A DNA stretch of 64,000 nucleotides from Methylosarcina fibrata AML-C10 (lineage in GTDB: Bacteria > Pseudomonadota > Gammaproteobacteria > Methylococcales > Methylomonadaceae). The notes beneath the pieces are model-generated. The model saw only the letters and a list, made by a program, of their open reading frames with translations. It did no database searches and was not told the origin of the DNA. A program made the position numbers and the translations under genes. Below, in pieces: positions 55,547 to 64,000 of the stretch. The stretch lies in the NCBI RefSeq assembly GCF_000372865.1, contig NZ_KB889965.1, positions 951,902 through 1,015,901 on the forward strand, read 5' to 3'. Position 1 is the first letter of the stretch; every line of letters starts with the position of its first letter.

Positions 55547-56866
55547 CTAACGGCGGCGTACGAAAATATCGATTTCCTCATTCGTATCGTCTGCCGTCAG
55601 GTTGTCGGCATACGTTTCGAACGCAACAAAGCGGCCGTTGCCCGAGATGGCGGGGTAGATGCTGGTACTGTTGCCCTCAACGCCCGAATCGCCGAGAGAC
55701 ATCATTTCGGTGCTGTCGGTTCTAAGGTCGCGCACGAACACGTCCGCGGTGACATTGTCATCCCCCGGAATCAAATTGGTAGCGGTTGAATGAAACGCGA
55801 TGTAACGGCCATTGGCGGAGATAGCGGGATACAGGCTGGTACTGTTGCCTTCAACGCCCGTACTATCGAGTGAAATACGCTCGATAACGCCTTTTTTGAG
55901 GTCGCGCACGAACACGTCGATGGCGTAATTGCCGTCCCCTTCGACCAGGTTGCTGGCTTTTGAATGAAACGCCACGTAACGGCCGTTGCCTGAAATTGCA
56001 GGCCCGGCACTTTCGTTATTTCCTTCAATTCCCGAATTGCCGACCGACACCCGTTGCGTTTCTCCCGCCACCAGGTCACGCACGAAAACATCGTAGGTGC
56101 CGTTATTGTCTCCGGAGACCAGATTGCTGGCGTAAGAGGAAAAGGCCACATACCGGCCATTTTCGGATAAAACAGGCTCGTAACTGAAGCCGTTCCCTTC
56201 CGTACCCGAGCTGTCGACGGAAGCCCGCTGGGTGATGCCGGTCTTAAGATCATGTACAAAAACATCGGCGGTGCCGTTGCCGTCTTCGGCAACCAGATTG
56301 CTGGCATAAGACAAAAAGGCCACGAACCGGCCATTGGCGGAAAAACTCGGACCGGAACTCGAACCATTGCCTTCCATACCCGAACTGTCCACGGAAATGC
56401 GGCTGGTCACGCCGGTTTTAAGATTGCGCACAAAAACGTCATAGGTGTTGTTATTGTCGCCTGCGACCAGATTGTCGGCACCCGAGGCAAACGCCACCAA
56501 GCTTCCGTCCGCAGCAAAGGCAGGACTAAAACTCGGGCCGTTGCCTTCCACACCGGCGCTATCGACGGAAACCCGTTGAGTTTTGCCGGTTAAAAGATCG
56601 TGGACAAAGACATCCATCGTATCGTTGCCGTCATCGTCAACCAGATTATTGGCTTCGGAGGCGAACGCCACGTTGCGTCCGTTGGCGGTAAGAGCAGGAC
56701 TTTCGCTATAGCTGTTTCCTTCCGATCCCGTGCTGGATACCGAGGCTCGGACCGTTTTCGGAGATACGGCCAGAACGGAAGAAACAGGCGACAGGCCCAT
56801 CAGTATTCCGGCGGCCACTGACAGAACGGTTAGCTGACTGAAGGAAGAGGAGTTAGATTTTTTCAT
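55547..56866 (-). CDS. Secreted seven-repeat PD40/TolB-like beta-propeller
   Basis: 439 residues with signal peptide (about 1-33). The mature protein consists of seven repeats of about 58 residues, each with SVDSxGxEGNx, SPAxSxNGRYVAFxS, ASNLVxGDxNxxxDVFVRDL. The Asp/Asn-rich turn (DNNNTYDVF) in each repeat looks like a calcium-binding loop, and the pattern is that of PD40/TolB WD40-like propellers. A seven-bladed propeller is the simplest reading. Partner or ligand unknown. DNA repeats of 174 bp follow from the protein repeats. Confidence 0.8.
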   Translation of the reverse strand: MKKSNSSSFSQLTVLSVAAGILMGLSPVSSVLAVSPKTVRASVSSTGSEGNSYSESPALTANGRNVAFASEANNLVDDDGNDTMDVFVHDLLTGKTQRVSVDSAGVEGNGPSFSPAFAADGSLVAFASGADNLVAGDNNNTYDVFVRNLKTGVTSRISVDSSGMEGNGSSSGPSFSANGRFVAFLSYASNLVAEDGNGTADVFVHDLKTGITQRASVDSSGTEGNGFSYEPVLSENGRYVAFSSYASNLVSGDNNGTYDVFVRDLVAGETQRVSVGNSGIEGNNESAGPAISGNGRYVAFHSKASNLVEGDGNYAIDVFVRDLKKGVIERISLDSTGVEGNSTSLYPAISANGRYIAFHSTATNLIPGDDNVTADVFVRDLRTDSTEMMSLGDSGVEGNSTSIYPAISGNGRFVAFETYADNLTADDTNEEIDIFVRRR

Positions 56867-57332
56867 TAGCGCCCCATGTTAGACATTTTGATAAACAACT
56901 TTTGATTATGCGTATTCCCGGCTGGAGAAGATCTCTTCAACCGCAAAAGCATCAAGGTATTCGGTAGATGGCCCTTCTTATACGATATTTTGCCTTGAAA
57001 AACAATATAGAAATTATATTTTTTTAAAAATGAGCGCATCCGTAAAGCCCAAGAGGCCGAGTTTATTTTTTCCGATACCCAAGGAATACTGCCGAATCCG
57101 ACAGGAAGCCATCCTTTTCTGTCGCACCAAAATATTGCGTCCGGATGAATAATAGGATAAGCTTAAAAAACCTCGATAACTGGTCGATACATTTAGCATT
57201 TATTTCTTATCTATATTATTCTGCGGCTGGCACTGGTGGTAGTTTTATCCACCGCTGTTCGACGGGTCTAAAACAAGAGCGCCATCGTACCACTCTTGTT
57301 ATAAACCCAAAATAATCAATAATGAGGTCGAC
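56867..57332. other. A+T-rich divergent intergenic region
   Basis: Non-coding as far as can be seen. It separates the divergent PD40 and SLT genes. A 61-codon minus-strand frame (57014-57199) has no motif or ribosome-binding site. Confidence 0.5.
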
Positions 57333-58016
57333 ATGAGAACTAAATTCCTGCTGAAGCGCGCATATCACGACACCGTCTCCATCCCTCTACTGCTCCTGAT
57401 CAGCGCCGGATTCACGCATCCCGCTCGAGTTCCGCCTTCGTCCCTGACCGTCGATCATAACGAATTCAGAGAAATTCCTCCGCCGCTTCCGGATCACGAT
57501 AAACCCGACCATAAAATGGCCGATGCGCATGTTCAGAAAAAAAAAGCTCTGGCCAATTACATCCAGCATCAATTCAAAGTCACTGAAAACAAGGCGTCCG
57601 TCATAGTGTCGGAAGCTTTTAACAACGGCGTCAAGCAGGGGCTGCAACCGGAATTGATACTGGCGATTATCGCAGTGGAATCCAAATTCAAGGAAAAGGC
57701 GGTCAGCCCGAAGGGAGCACGAGGCCTGATGCAGGTGCTGGCCAGCGCTCATCCCAAAAAAATCAAGTCTATTGGCGGCACTCGGGCCCTATACAACGCA
57801 AGAAAAAATATCTCGGTCGGTACCCATATCCTGGCGGAATATAAGGATCTGAGCAAAGGCAATATCAGACGGACTCTGTTAAGGTATAACGGCAGTCTGG
57901 GAAATAACCGATCGCATTATCCGGACAAGGTTTTTCGCATTTACAAACAAATGAAAAATACAGCCCGGTTAAACGAGCAGCTTCAGGTCGCGCAATTGCA
58001 GGATGACCGCTCTTAG
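57333..58016 (+). CDS. Lytic transglycosylase (SLT domain)
   Basis: 227 residues. An N-terminal hydrophobic segment (SIPLLLLISAGF) may be a signal anchor. The SLT domain is QPELILAIIAVESKFKEKAV (catalytic Glu in VESKF), GARGLMQVLASAHPKKI, NISVGTHILAEYKDL, and LRYNGSLGNNRSHYPDKVF. It cleaves the glycan strands of peptidoglycan with formation of 1,6-anhydro-MurNAc. It is convergent with the lipase gene. Confidence 0.85.
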   Translation: MRTKFLLKRAYHDTVSIPLLLLISAGFTHPARVPPSSLTVDHNEFREIPPPLPDHDKPDHKMADAHVQKKKALANYIQHQFKVTENKASVIVSEAFNNGVKQGLQPELILAIIAVESKFKEKAVSPKGARGLMQVLASAHPKKIKSIGGTRALYNARKNISVGTHILAEYKDLSKGNIRRTLLRYNGSLGNNRSHYPDKVFRIYKQMKNTARLNEQLQVAQLQDDRS

Positions 58017-58037
58017 TTCCACCAGGACCGCCTGGAT

Positions 58038-58736
58038 CTAATCAGCCCCCTTTTCATGCCAAAAAAAGCCGTGCTGAATAAAATGCAGTGACTGTTCGAT
58101 AATATAATCGCGCTGCATGATAAAAGTATGGGAAAACGGTACGACGAGAAAATCCTGCATCCCTTCAACCCGGCACCGCTCTACGGATACCTTGCCGTCG
58201 TTAGCCCCGGAAATCAGCCGGGATAAAAAGGGATTGACGGGTTTATCGCCGGCGATGACGCCGACCGGAAAATGAACCGAGCCCAGGCTATTCGGCAGGC
58301 TGTCCGCTTTCGTGCCCAATTGCAGTCCGGCCGGCCCGCCGAAGTATTTAAACAGCTTCCAGGCACCCAGTTTGTCGACGATTTCGCTCCCTTGATTGGG
58401 CGGCGCAAGCATCACCGCTCTGCCCAGTTTATCGATCCGCTGACGCGACAGATAGTAGCGTAGCAGAATACCGCCTAAAGAATGAGTGAAGAAATGAATT
58501 CGATTGATCGGGAGCGGTTCGCATTTCCGTACGCCTTCCTCGATATAATCCAGAGCCAGTCTCTCGATGCCGTAATGCCGCGAAGGATAATCGATCGTTA
58601 TAATCTGATAACCGTATTCGGAAAATAGCCTGCCGGCATTTTTCATGCTGCGCCCGGTTCTGGCCAAGCCGTGCAACAAAATGATGGCTTCCGAATTCTG
58701 TTCAATTCTGGCTAATTTCGCTTTTATATTTTCCAT
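58038..58736 (-). CDS. Alpha/beta-hydrolase, lipase-like
   Basis: 232 residues from the ATG at 58736. The oxyanion region AIILLHGLARTGRSM, nucleophile elbow FFTHSLGGILLRYY (Ser in HSLGG), Asp and His in VIAGDKPVNP and VVPFSHTFIMQRDYI complete the triad. The pattern resembles triacylglycerol lipases of the YheT/EstA-like type; substrate unknown. It lies after the rplS terminator on the same strand. Confidence 0.82.
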   Translation of the reverse strand: MENIKAKLARIEQNSEAIILLHGLARTGRSMKNAGRLFSEYGYQIITIDYPSRHYGIERLALDYIEEGVRKCEPLPINRIHFFTHSLGGILLRYYLSRQRIDKLGRAVMLAPPNQGSEIVDKLGAWKLFKYFGGPAGLQLGTKADSLPNSLGSVHFPVGVIAGDKPVNPFLSRLISGANDGKVSVERCRVEGMQDFLVVPFSHTFIMQRDYIIEQSLHFIQHGFFWHEKGAD

Positions 58737-58869
58737 AAACTCAAAAATAACCAATAACAGAGCTTATTAGCTCGATTTTATCCGATTTGACCGGCTGCGT
58801 TCCAGTTGCTGGGACGGTATTTTTGACTCCCGGGGATTCCTGTGCCTCTCCTTCCGCTCTGCCGGAAAC

Positions 58870-58898
58870 AAAAAAGGCAGCTATAAGCCGCCTTTTTT
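58870..58898 (-). terminator. Rho-independent terminator of the ffh-rplS operon
   Basis: AAAAAAGGC (58870-58878) and GCCTTTTTT (58890-58898) form a perfect 9-bp stem with an 11-base loop. The A-run and T-run at both sides make it active in either direction. It lies 28 bp after the rplS stop. Confidence 0.8.
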
Positions 58899-58925
58899 AT
58901 CCGGACACAATCTCGACCTGAAAAA

Positions 58926-59267
58926 TTACAATTTTTCCTTGATTCGAGCAGCCTTACCGGTCAGATCACGCAAATAATACAACTTGGCTCTGCGAACGTC
59001 GCCACGGCGTTTGACTTGAATTTCGCTGATCAACGGACTGTGTGTTTGAAAAACACGCTCAACGCCGGTTCCGTGCGAAATTTTTCTTACGGTGAATGCC
59101 GAGTTCAATCCGCGATTGCGTTTTGCAATAACAATCCCTTCAAAAGCCTGGATTCTTTCCCTATCGCCTTCTTTAACTTTAACTTGAACCACTACGGTAT
59201 CGCCCGGATTGAATTCCGGCACCTGTTTCAGTTGTTCTTTTTCCAATGCATCAATTATATTGCTCAT
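58926..59267 (-). CDS. rplS: 50S ribosomal protein L19
   Basis: 113 residues from ATG 59267 (a GTG two codons upstream is also in frame). [60 protein letters not shown] and [20 protein letters not shown] are highly conserved in L19. It lies at the 30S-50S interface. Last gene of the rpsP-rimM-trmD-rplS operon. Confidence 0.97.
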   Translation of the reverse strand: MSNIIDALEKEQLKQVPEFNPGDTVVVQVKVKEGDRERIQAFEGIVIAKRNRGLNSAFTVRKISHGTGVERVFQTHSPLISEIQVKRRGDVRRAKLYYLRDLTGKAARIKEKL

Positions 59268-59276
59268 TACCACACC

Positions 59277-60014
59277 CTAATTAACTTCAATTTTAAATTC
59301 GTTCAGCAGAGTTTCCTGCTCCATGCTTAATTTTTTCTTGGCCAGCAAATCCGGACGCCTCTGCCAGGTTCTGCCGAGTGCCTGTTTGGCCCGCCAGCGC
59401 TCGATCTCGCCATGATTGCCGCTCAGCAGAACCGCCGGCACGGCAAGCCCCGACAGGCATTCGGGCCTTGTATAATGCGGGCAATCCAACAAGCCGCCGG
59501 CATGGGAATCCTGCCGGGCGGATTCTTCATCGCCGAGCACTCCGGGCAATAAACGGGTTATCGCATCGATAACGATCAAGGCGGCCAGTTCGCCGCCGCT
59601 GATGACGTAATCTCCGATCGACCATTCATCATCGCAGTCCAGCTCGACAAAGCGCTCGTCAATGCCTTCGTAGCGCCCTGCAATCAGAATCAATTGCCCT
59701 TCGCCGCAGGTTTCAGCCAATAAATCCTGAGTAATCGGCCGGCCTTGAGGACTTAAGTAAATGACTTTCGCCGAACCCGGCCCGGCCTGTTTCGCACACA
59801 TCACCGCCTCGTGGAGTGGCTGATATTTCATCACCATGCCCGGGCCGCCTCCGTAAGGCCGGTCATCGACCGTCCGGTGCCTGTCGTGCGTATAGTCTCT
59901 GGGATTCCAGACCGACAGACTGACGATCTCTCGCTCGATCGCTCTGCCGGTCACGCCGAAACTAGCGGCCGACATGATCATTTCCGGAAAAATGGTGACG
60001 ACGTCAAACCGCAT
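59277..60014 (-). CDS. trmD: tRNA (guanine37-N1)-methyltransferase
   Basis: 245 residues from ATG 60014, the start matching [20 protein letters not shown]. The SPOUT deep-trefoil knot is seen in [37 protein letters not shown] and [19 protein letters not shown]. It methylates G37 next to the anticodon and prevents +1 frameshifts. 9 bp ahead of rplS in the conserved operon. Confidence 0.97.
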   Translation of the reverse strand: MRFDVVTIFPEMIMSAASFGVTGRAIEREIVSLSVWNPRDYTHDRHRTVDDRPYGGGPGMVMKYQPLHEAVMCAKQAGPGSAKVIYLSPQGRPITQDLLAETCGEGQLILIAGRYEGIDERFVELDCDDEWSIGDYVISGGELAALIVIDAITRLLPGVLGDEESARQDSHAGGLLDCPHYTRPECLSGLAVPAVLLSGNHGEIERWRAKQALGRTWQRRPDLLAKKKLSMEQETLLNEFKIEVN

Positions 60015-60022
60015 CGGTACAG

Positions 60023-60538
60023 TTAAAACTCCGGATCCCAATCCACCTTGATGACCCCGGCATCGAGGCTGACGTGAAGTATTGTCTGTCCCTGTAAAAA
60101 AGGTATGGCGCGCTCCCGTTCGCCTTTGACAATCAAAACATCGTTCGCGCCGGTTTCCAGCAGACTGTCCACGAATCCCAAACGGACACCTTCGGCCGTT
60201 TCAACCGCCATTCCGATCAGATCGGACCAGTAATATTCCCCCTCTTCCACGGCGGACAACTGAGATTTCAGGATATGAACATCCGAGCCGATCAGACTCT
60301 CCGCCTGACTCCTATCGGTGACCTCTTCAAGCCGTGCGACTACCGTTTTGCCGTGCAGCTTGCCGTCGGCTACTTGGTAAGTTCGAACTTCTTCTCCCTT
60401 CTTTATTAAGGTCCAAGGAGAATAATTAAAAATATTCTCCTTCGGATCGGTATAGGAATAAACCTTAACCCAACCTTTGACCCCTAAAACGCCGGAAATC
60501 CTGCCGACGACGATGGTTTTGTTTCGGCTTTCGGTCAA
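60023..60538 (-). CDS. rimM: 16S rRNA processing protein RimM
   Basis: 171 residues. N-terminal barrel starting [20 protein letters not shown], linked to the PRC-barrel part ([20 protein letters not shown], then [20 protein letters not shown] and [10 protein letters not shown] at the end). RimM binds S19 and assists 30S head maturation. It sits between rpsP and trmD. Confidence 0.96.
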   Translation of the reverse strand: MTESRNKTIVVGRISGVLGVKGWVKVYSYTDPKENIFNYSPWTLIKKGEEVRTYQVADGKLHGKTVVARLEEVTDRSQAESLIGSDVHILKSQLSAVEEGEYYWSDLIGMAVETAEGVRLGFVDSLLETGANDVLIVKGERERAIPFLQGQTILHVSLDAGVIKVDWDPEF

Positions 60539-60544
60539 ATCGGT

Positions 60545-60796
60545 TTAGGCAGCCGCCTTCAATGCGTCTTTAATTAATTTTGCCACGCGGTCGGAAGGCT
60601 GTGCGCCGTTGGCGGTCCAGTAGCTGACGCGCTCGTTGTCCAGACGCAGCCTTTCTTCCTTGCCCCGCGCCAACGGGTTGAAAAAACCGACACGTTCAAT
60701 ATAGCGGCCGTCGCGGCTGTTTCTGCTGTCCGTCACAATAACATGGTAAAAAGGACGATTTTTTGCGCCGCTTCTGGCAAGACGAATAGTTACCAT
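60545..60796 (-). CDS. rpsP: 30S ribosomal protein S16
   Basis: 83 residues: [40 protein letters not shown] and [20 protein letters not shown] are the conserved S16 segments. Starts the ribosomal part of the operon, 137 bp after ffh on the same strand; that gap is large enough for an additional promoter. Confidence 0.97.
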   Translation of the reverse strand: MVTIRLARSGAKNRPFYHVIVTDSRNSRDGRYIERVGFFNPLARGKEERLRLDNERVSYWTANGAQPSDRVAKLIKDALKAAA

Positions 60797-60933
60797 CTAA
60801 TTTCCTCGAAAACATTAATTCAAAATTTAATCCGCCTATTTTACGCGATTTTTGCAATAAGTGAAGTACTAATTGATATTGATGCCGAGATTTCCGGCTG
60901 CGTCACGAGAGGAGCGACACAGCCGGGTCTTGG

Positions 60934-62289
60934 TTATCTCCGGAAAGCCCTCACGTTATTCTTGATGCCGCGCATCATATTGGCCATGTTGCCGGTTTTG
61001 AATTTTTTCATCATTTTCTGCATCATCAGAAATTGCTTCAAGAGTCGATTGACGTCGTGCAACTCCTGCCCGCAGCCGGCGGCAATGCGTTTTTTCCTGT
61101 TGCCCTTGATCAAATCGGGAAAACGTCTTTCCTGCATCGTCATCGAATTGATCACGGCAATCTGACGCGCCAGCATTTTGTCGTTGATCTGGTTCTTCAT
61201 TTCGGTGGGAACGGCATGAATGCCGGGCAATTTGTCGAGCAAGGTATTGACGCCGCCCATATTCTGCATTTGCAGCAATTGTTCGCGAAAATCTTCCAGA
61301 TCGAAACTTTTGCCTTTCTGGATCTTGCGAGCCAGTTTTTCGGCCTTTTCCTTGTCGACTTTTTGCTCGATCTCTTCGATCAGGCTTAACATGTCCCCCA
61401 TGCCGAGGATACGGGAAGCGAGGCGATCCGGATAAAAAGGCTCCAGCGCGCTGGTTTTTTCACCGACGCCGATGAACTTGATGGGTTTGCCGGTAATGTG
61501 GCGGATCGATAACGCCGCCCCGCCGCGGGCATCGCCGTCGGCCTTGGTCAGAATGACCCCGGTTAACGGCAATGCGTCGTTGAATGCCTTGGCCGTGACC
61601 GCCGCATCCTGACCGGTCATGCTGTCGACCACGAACAGCGTCTCGATCGGCTGGATCGCGGCATGCAGTTCCTTGATTTCACCCATCATTTCGTCGTCGA
61701 TATGCAGACGTCCCGCGGTATCGATAATAACGACGTCCAGGAATTTTTTCCGGGCGGCTTCGATGGCGCTATTGGCGATGTCGACCGGCTTTTGGGAAAT
61801 ATCGCTGGGGAAAAATTCCAGATCCAGTTCACCCGCCAGCATCTCCAGTTGCTTGATCGCGGCCGGACGATAGACGTCCGCGCTGACCACGCCGACTTTT
61901 TTCTTTTGATTTTCCTTGAGCCATCGGCCGAGCTTGGCCACCGTCGTGGTTTTTCCGGCGCCCTGAAGCCCCGCCATCAAAATGATCGCCGGCGGGTTCA
62001 TCCTCAAATTGAGGCCTTCGTTGGCCTCGCCCATCACCTTGATCAACTCGGCCTGAACCAGCTTGATCAGCGATTGCCCCGGCGTCAGACTGGACTGTAC
62101 TTCCTGGCCCAGTGCCCCTGCTTTGACCCGATCGATAAAATCGGTAACGACAGGCAAGGCCACGTCGGCTTCCAGCAAGGCGACGCGCACTTCGCGCAGG
62201 GTTTCCTTAATGTTGTCTTCAGTCAGGCGCCCCTGCCCTTTAATTTTTTTAAGCGTATTACTTAATCGGTCGGTTAAATTATCAAACAT
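60934..62289 (-). CDS. ffh: Signal recognition particle protein Ffh
   Basis: 451 residues. N domain (MFDNLTDRLSNTLKKIKGQG), G domain with GLQGAGKTTTVAKLGRW, DTAGRLHIDDEMM and TKADGDARGGAALS, then the M domain rich in Met near the end (LKQFLMMQKMMKKFKTGNMA). Ffh binds 4.5S RNA and signal sequences, and delivers nascent chains to FtsY. The 4.5S RNA gene is not in the window. Confidence 0.97.
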   Translation of the reverse strand: MFDNLTDRLSNTLKKIKGQGRLTEDNIKETLREVRVALLEADVALPVVTDFIDRVKAGALGQEVQSSLTPGQSLIKLVQAELIKVMGEANEGLNLRMNPPAIILMAGLQGAGKTTTVAKLGRWLKENQKKKVGVVSADVYRPAAIKQLEMLAGELDLEFFPSDISQKPVDIANSAIEAARKKFLDVVIIDTAGRLHIDDEMMGEIKELHAAIQPIETLFVVDSMTGQDAAVTAKAFNDALPLTGVILTKADGDARGGAALSIRHITGKPIKFIGVGEKTSALEPFYPDRLASRILGMGDMLSLIEEIEQKVDKEKAEKLARKIQKGKSFDLEDFREQLLQMQNMGGVNTLLDKLPGIHAVPTEMKNQINDKMLARQIAVINSMTMQERRFPDLIKGNRKKRIAAGCGQELHDVNRLLKQFLMMQKMMKKFKTGNMANMMRGIKNNVRAFRR

Positions 62290-62566
62290 AGCTATGACTT
62301 TATTGGATCCAAGAAAATTTGCCCGCGAAAAGGCTTAGACCGGCCTGGCAACAGATTCTCCGACGTATGTCACCGTCAATAAAAAACAGGCGCCGCAACA
62401 GGACTTTTCAAATCGGATATACTACCATATCCTGGAAGGCCTTTGCACTGGGCGTCCTATCGAACCATGTTTTCGCAAGCTTTAATCCTTGCTTGGTATG
62501 GTTATTGACGACTTGAATGCAAAGCCTTGAAGACATCCTTAGCCTGTATAGCCGACCACCAATCCG

Positions 62567-63370
62567 ATGAATGCCACCGCTTTCGCCCTAGTTGCCATCA
62601 GCGCCTACCTCGGCAGCGCCCTGCTGATTACCCGACAGATTTATCTGAATTCGAATGAGAAAAAGCCGGCTCCGCTAGTGCTCGCCTGGATCGCGCTGGC
62701 AGCTCATATATTCTATGGCGCCCTGATTTTCCGCAATAACAACGGTTTGAGTTTCAGCTTTTTTACCATGGCTTCGCTGGTGGCCATGATTGTCGTGCTG
62801 TTGCTGTTAATTGCCACTTTCAACAAGCCGGTGGAAAAACTCGGAATTGTTCTGTTTCCGATTGCCGCCCTGATGCTCGGCCTGGAACTCGGCCTCTCCG
62901 AAACGCCGCATCCTCTACAGACTTATAATTGGCAGATGGGGACTCATATTCTGACCTCCATTATCGCTTTCAGCCTGTTGAATATTGCCGCGCTACAGGC
63001 TTTGCTGCTTGCTTTTCAGGACCAGCAGCTCAAAAGCCATCCGCCCAAGCGCTACATTCTTTCCCTGCCGCCCTTGCAGACCATGGAATCCCTGCTGTTT
63101 CAAATGCTGGGGGCCGGCGTATTTTTTCTGACCATTTCCCTATTGAGCGGCTTTCTGTTTATTGAAGATTTATTCGCTCAGCATTTGGTTCACAAAACCG
63201 TATTATCGATCCTGGCCTGGGTCATCTTCTCCGGTTTGCTGCTGGGCAGGGCGCGCTTCGGCTGGCGCGGACGGACGGCGATCAAATGGACGCTGTTAGG
63301 CTTTGTTTCGCTGCTTTTGGCTTATTTCGGCAGCAAACTGGTGCTGGAAATCATTTTGCACCGGTCCTAG
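62567..63370 (+). CDS. Cytochrome c assembly-type membrane protein YpjD
   Basis: 267 residues with about eight membrane helices. Segments TYNWQMGTHILTSIIAFSLL and LSILAWVIFSGLLLGRARFG with FGWRGRTAIKWTLLGF are those of the CcsA-like family (PF01578), represented by E. coli YpjD/CorE, which regularly lies next to ffh in gammaproteobacteria. The Trp-rich WWD motif of true heme handlers is not present in full. Divergent from ffh. Function not settled. Confidence 0.85.
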   Translation: MNATAFALVAISAYLGSALLITRQIYLNSNEKKPAPLVLAWIALAAHIFYGALIFRNNNGLSFSFFTMASLVAMIVVLLLLIATFNKPVEKLGIVLFPIAALMLGLELGLSETPHPLQTYNWQMGTHILTSIIAFSLLNIAALQALLLAFQDQQLKSHPPKRYILSLPPLQTMESLLFQMLGAGVFFLTISLLSGFLFIEDLFAQHLVHKTVLSILAWVIFSGLLLGRARFGWRGRTAIKWTLLGFVSLLLAYFGSKLVLEIILHRS

Positions 63371-63513
63371 ATACAGAGCCAGAGAGGCTCTCGTTTTCCG
63401 GAATGGGCGCCTCTTGCAAGCCAGACGGCGTTTCCGATTTCTCGGGACGCAAACTTGAAAACCCCGGCGCAATTTTCCTGAGCCGGGGCGAAAAGAGTAC
63501 AGTTTCCCCAACC

Positions 63514-64000
63514 TTATAATTTTTTGGCCAGGTCTTTCAAATAAGCTATGAAATCGTCCTTGAGTTCCTTGTGCAGCAATCCGTGCTCGACCGTAGCGAT
63601 CAGGAAGCCGAGCTTGGATCCGCAATCGTAACGGTTGCCTTCAAACTCATAGGCGAGGACCTGTTCGTCCGCCATCAGGGCGGCAATGGCATCGGTCAAC
63701 TGAATTTCGCCGCCTGCCCCTTTGGCGGTGTATTTGATTTTATTGAAAATGGCCGGCGTCAGAATATACCGGCCGACCACCGCCAAATTGGAAGGCGCCA
63801 CGGCAGGCTTGGGTTTTTCCACGATCAGCTCGATCGGACTGGCCCTGCCGTTGCTTTCGCCCACTTTCACGATGCCGTAGCTGCCGGTTTCGAAAGGATC
63901 CACCCTTTCCACGCCGAGGATGGAACACTGGTGTTGCTGATACAGCTCGACCATCTGGGTCATGCAGCCGCAATCGGCATTTTCTATCAAATCGTCGGGC
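63514..64000 (-). CDS. galU: UTP-glucose-1-phosphate uridylyltransferase, 3' part
   Basis: Open reading frame running off the right edge in phase (the 5' part lies beyond 64000). IGVERVDPFETGSYGIV-type segment VERVDPFETGSYGIVKVGE, ELIVEKPKPAVAPSNLAVVG, GRYILTPAIFNKIKYTAKGA, GGEIQLTDAIAALMADEQVL and YDCGSKLGFLIATVEHGLLH are the conserved C-terminal half of GalU. It makes UDP-glucose for envelope polysaccharides and trehalose or sucrose. Confidence 0.94.
   Translation of the reverse strand, partial: PDDLIENADCGCMTQMVELYQQHQCSILGVERVDPFETGSYGIVKVGESNGRASPIELIVEKPKPAVAPSNLAVVGRYILTPAIFNKIKYTAKGAGGEIQLTDAIAALMADEQVLAYEFEGNRYDCGSKLGFLIATVEHGLLHKELKDDFIAYLKDLAKKL

Noticed and set aside
55547-56866. 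Regular DNA repeats, possible CRISPR
   Set aside because: The 174-bp period is coding; the repeats translate to a propeller protein.
57014-57199. 61-codon minus-strand frame
   Set aside because: A+T-rich non-coding DNA; no start context or family match.

Overview
The window reads as a chromosomal segment of a gammaproteobacterium. The conserved orders ffh-rpsP-rimM-trmD-rplS and leuS-lptE-holA (with a ybeL-type gene divergent from leuS), together with argD-argF, argA, lnt, rppH and galU, are typical of that class. Overall gene style (ACR3 arsenite pump, SCO/cytochrome c peroxidase, porin-cytochrome, SulP transporter) would fit a type I methanotroph (Methylococcales). That placement is inference: no methane or methanol oxidation gene is in view.

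Region 1 (1-8750) is accessory and decaying. It is a plus-strand series of short genes, most with their own Shine-Dalgarno: at least five VOC (glyoxalase-fold) genes plus AHSA1, DUF899, RibD/DHFR-like, DUF4256, DUF1428, NTF2-like and methyltransferase genes. Several are broken by identifiable lesions: a 5-bp duplication in a MocR remnant, a one-base loss in AHSA1, a 13-bp tandem duplication in DUF899, a truncated VOC paralogue, an N-terminally lost DHFR and an internal deletion in DUF1428. An IS630-family element (4870-6078, TA flanks), a 105-bp inverted-repeat element and a duplicated 32-bp leader lie among them.

Region 2 (9050-21400) holds ygfZ-ctaA, a SulP transporter, a compact five-gene exporter operon (TetR, ABC permease, ABC ATPase, HlyD, outer-membrane lipoprotein) and an arsenic operon arsR-arsI-arsC-acr3 with a near-ideal ArsR operator.

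Region 3 (21240-27480) carries a three-gene envelope cluster: a secreted protein, a Cyc2-like monoheme cytochrome fused to a porin barrel, and a membrane protein with its own CxxCH. Next to it is a sigma-54 activator divergent from a DUF938 gene that has a textbook -24/-12 promoter and a candidate upstream activator site.

Region 4 (27700-48000) is mostly housekeeping: SDR, GGDEF-EAL protein, holA, lptE, leuS, ybeL-like, an orphan ParA, lnt, aqpZ, two glycosyltransferases of the families named for arsenosugar biosynthesis, a phosphoesterase, a SCO-cytochrome c peroxidase fusion, grxD, argD, argF, an SH3/coiled-coil protein and ilvD.

Region 5 (49100-64000) starts with a foreign-looking insert (DUF5655 nuclease-like gene plus HicBA) between ilvD and argA. 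It continues with cpdA, rppH, a HAD phosphatase, two SLT-domain proteins, a seven-repeat secreted PD40 propeller, a lipase-like hydrolase, the ribosomal/SRP operon, ypjD and the 3' part of galU, which runs off the end. No tRNA, rRNA or CRISPR array was seen.
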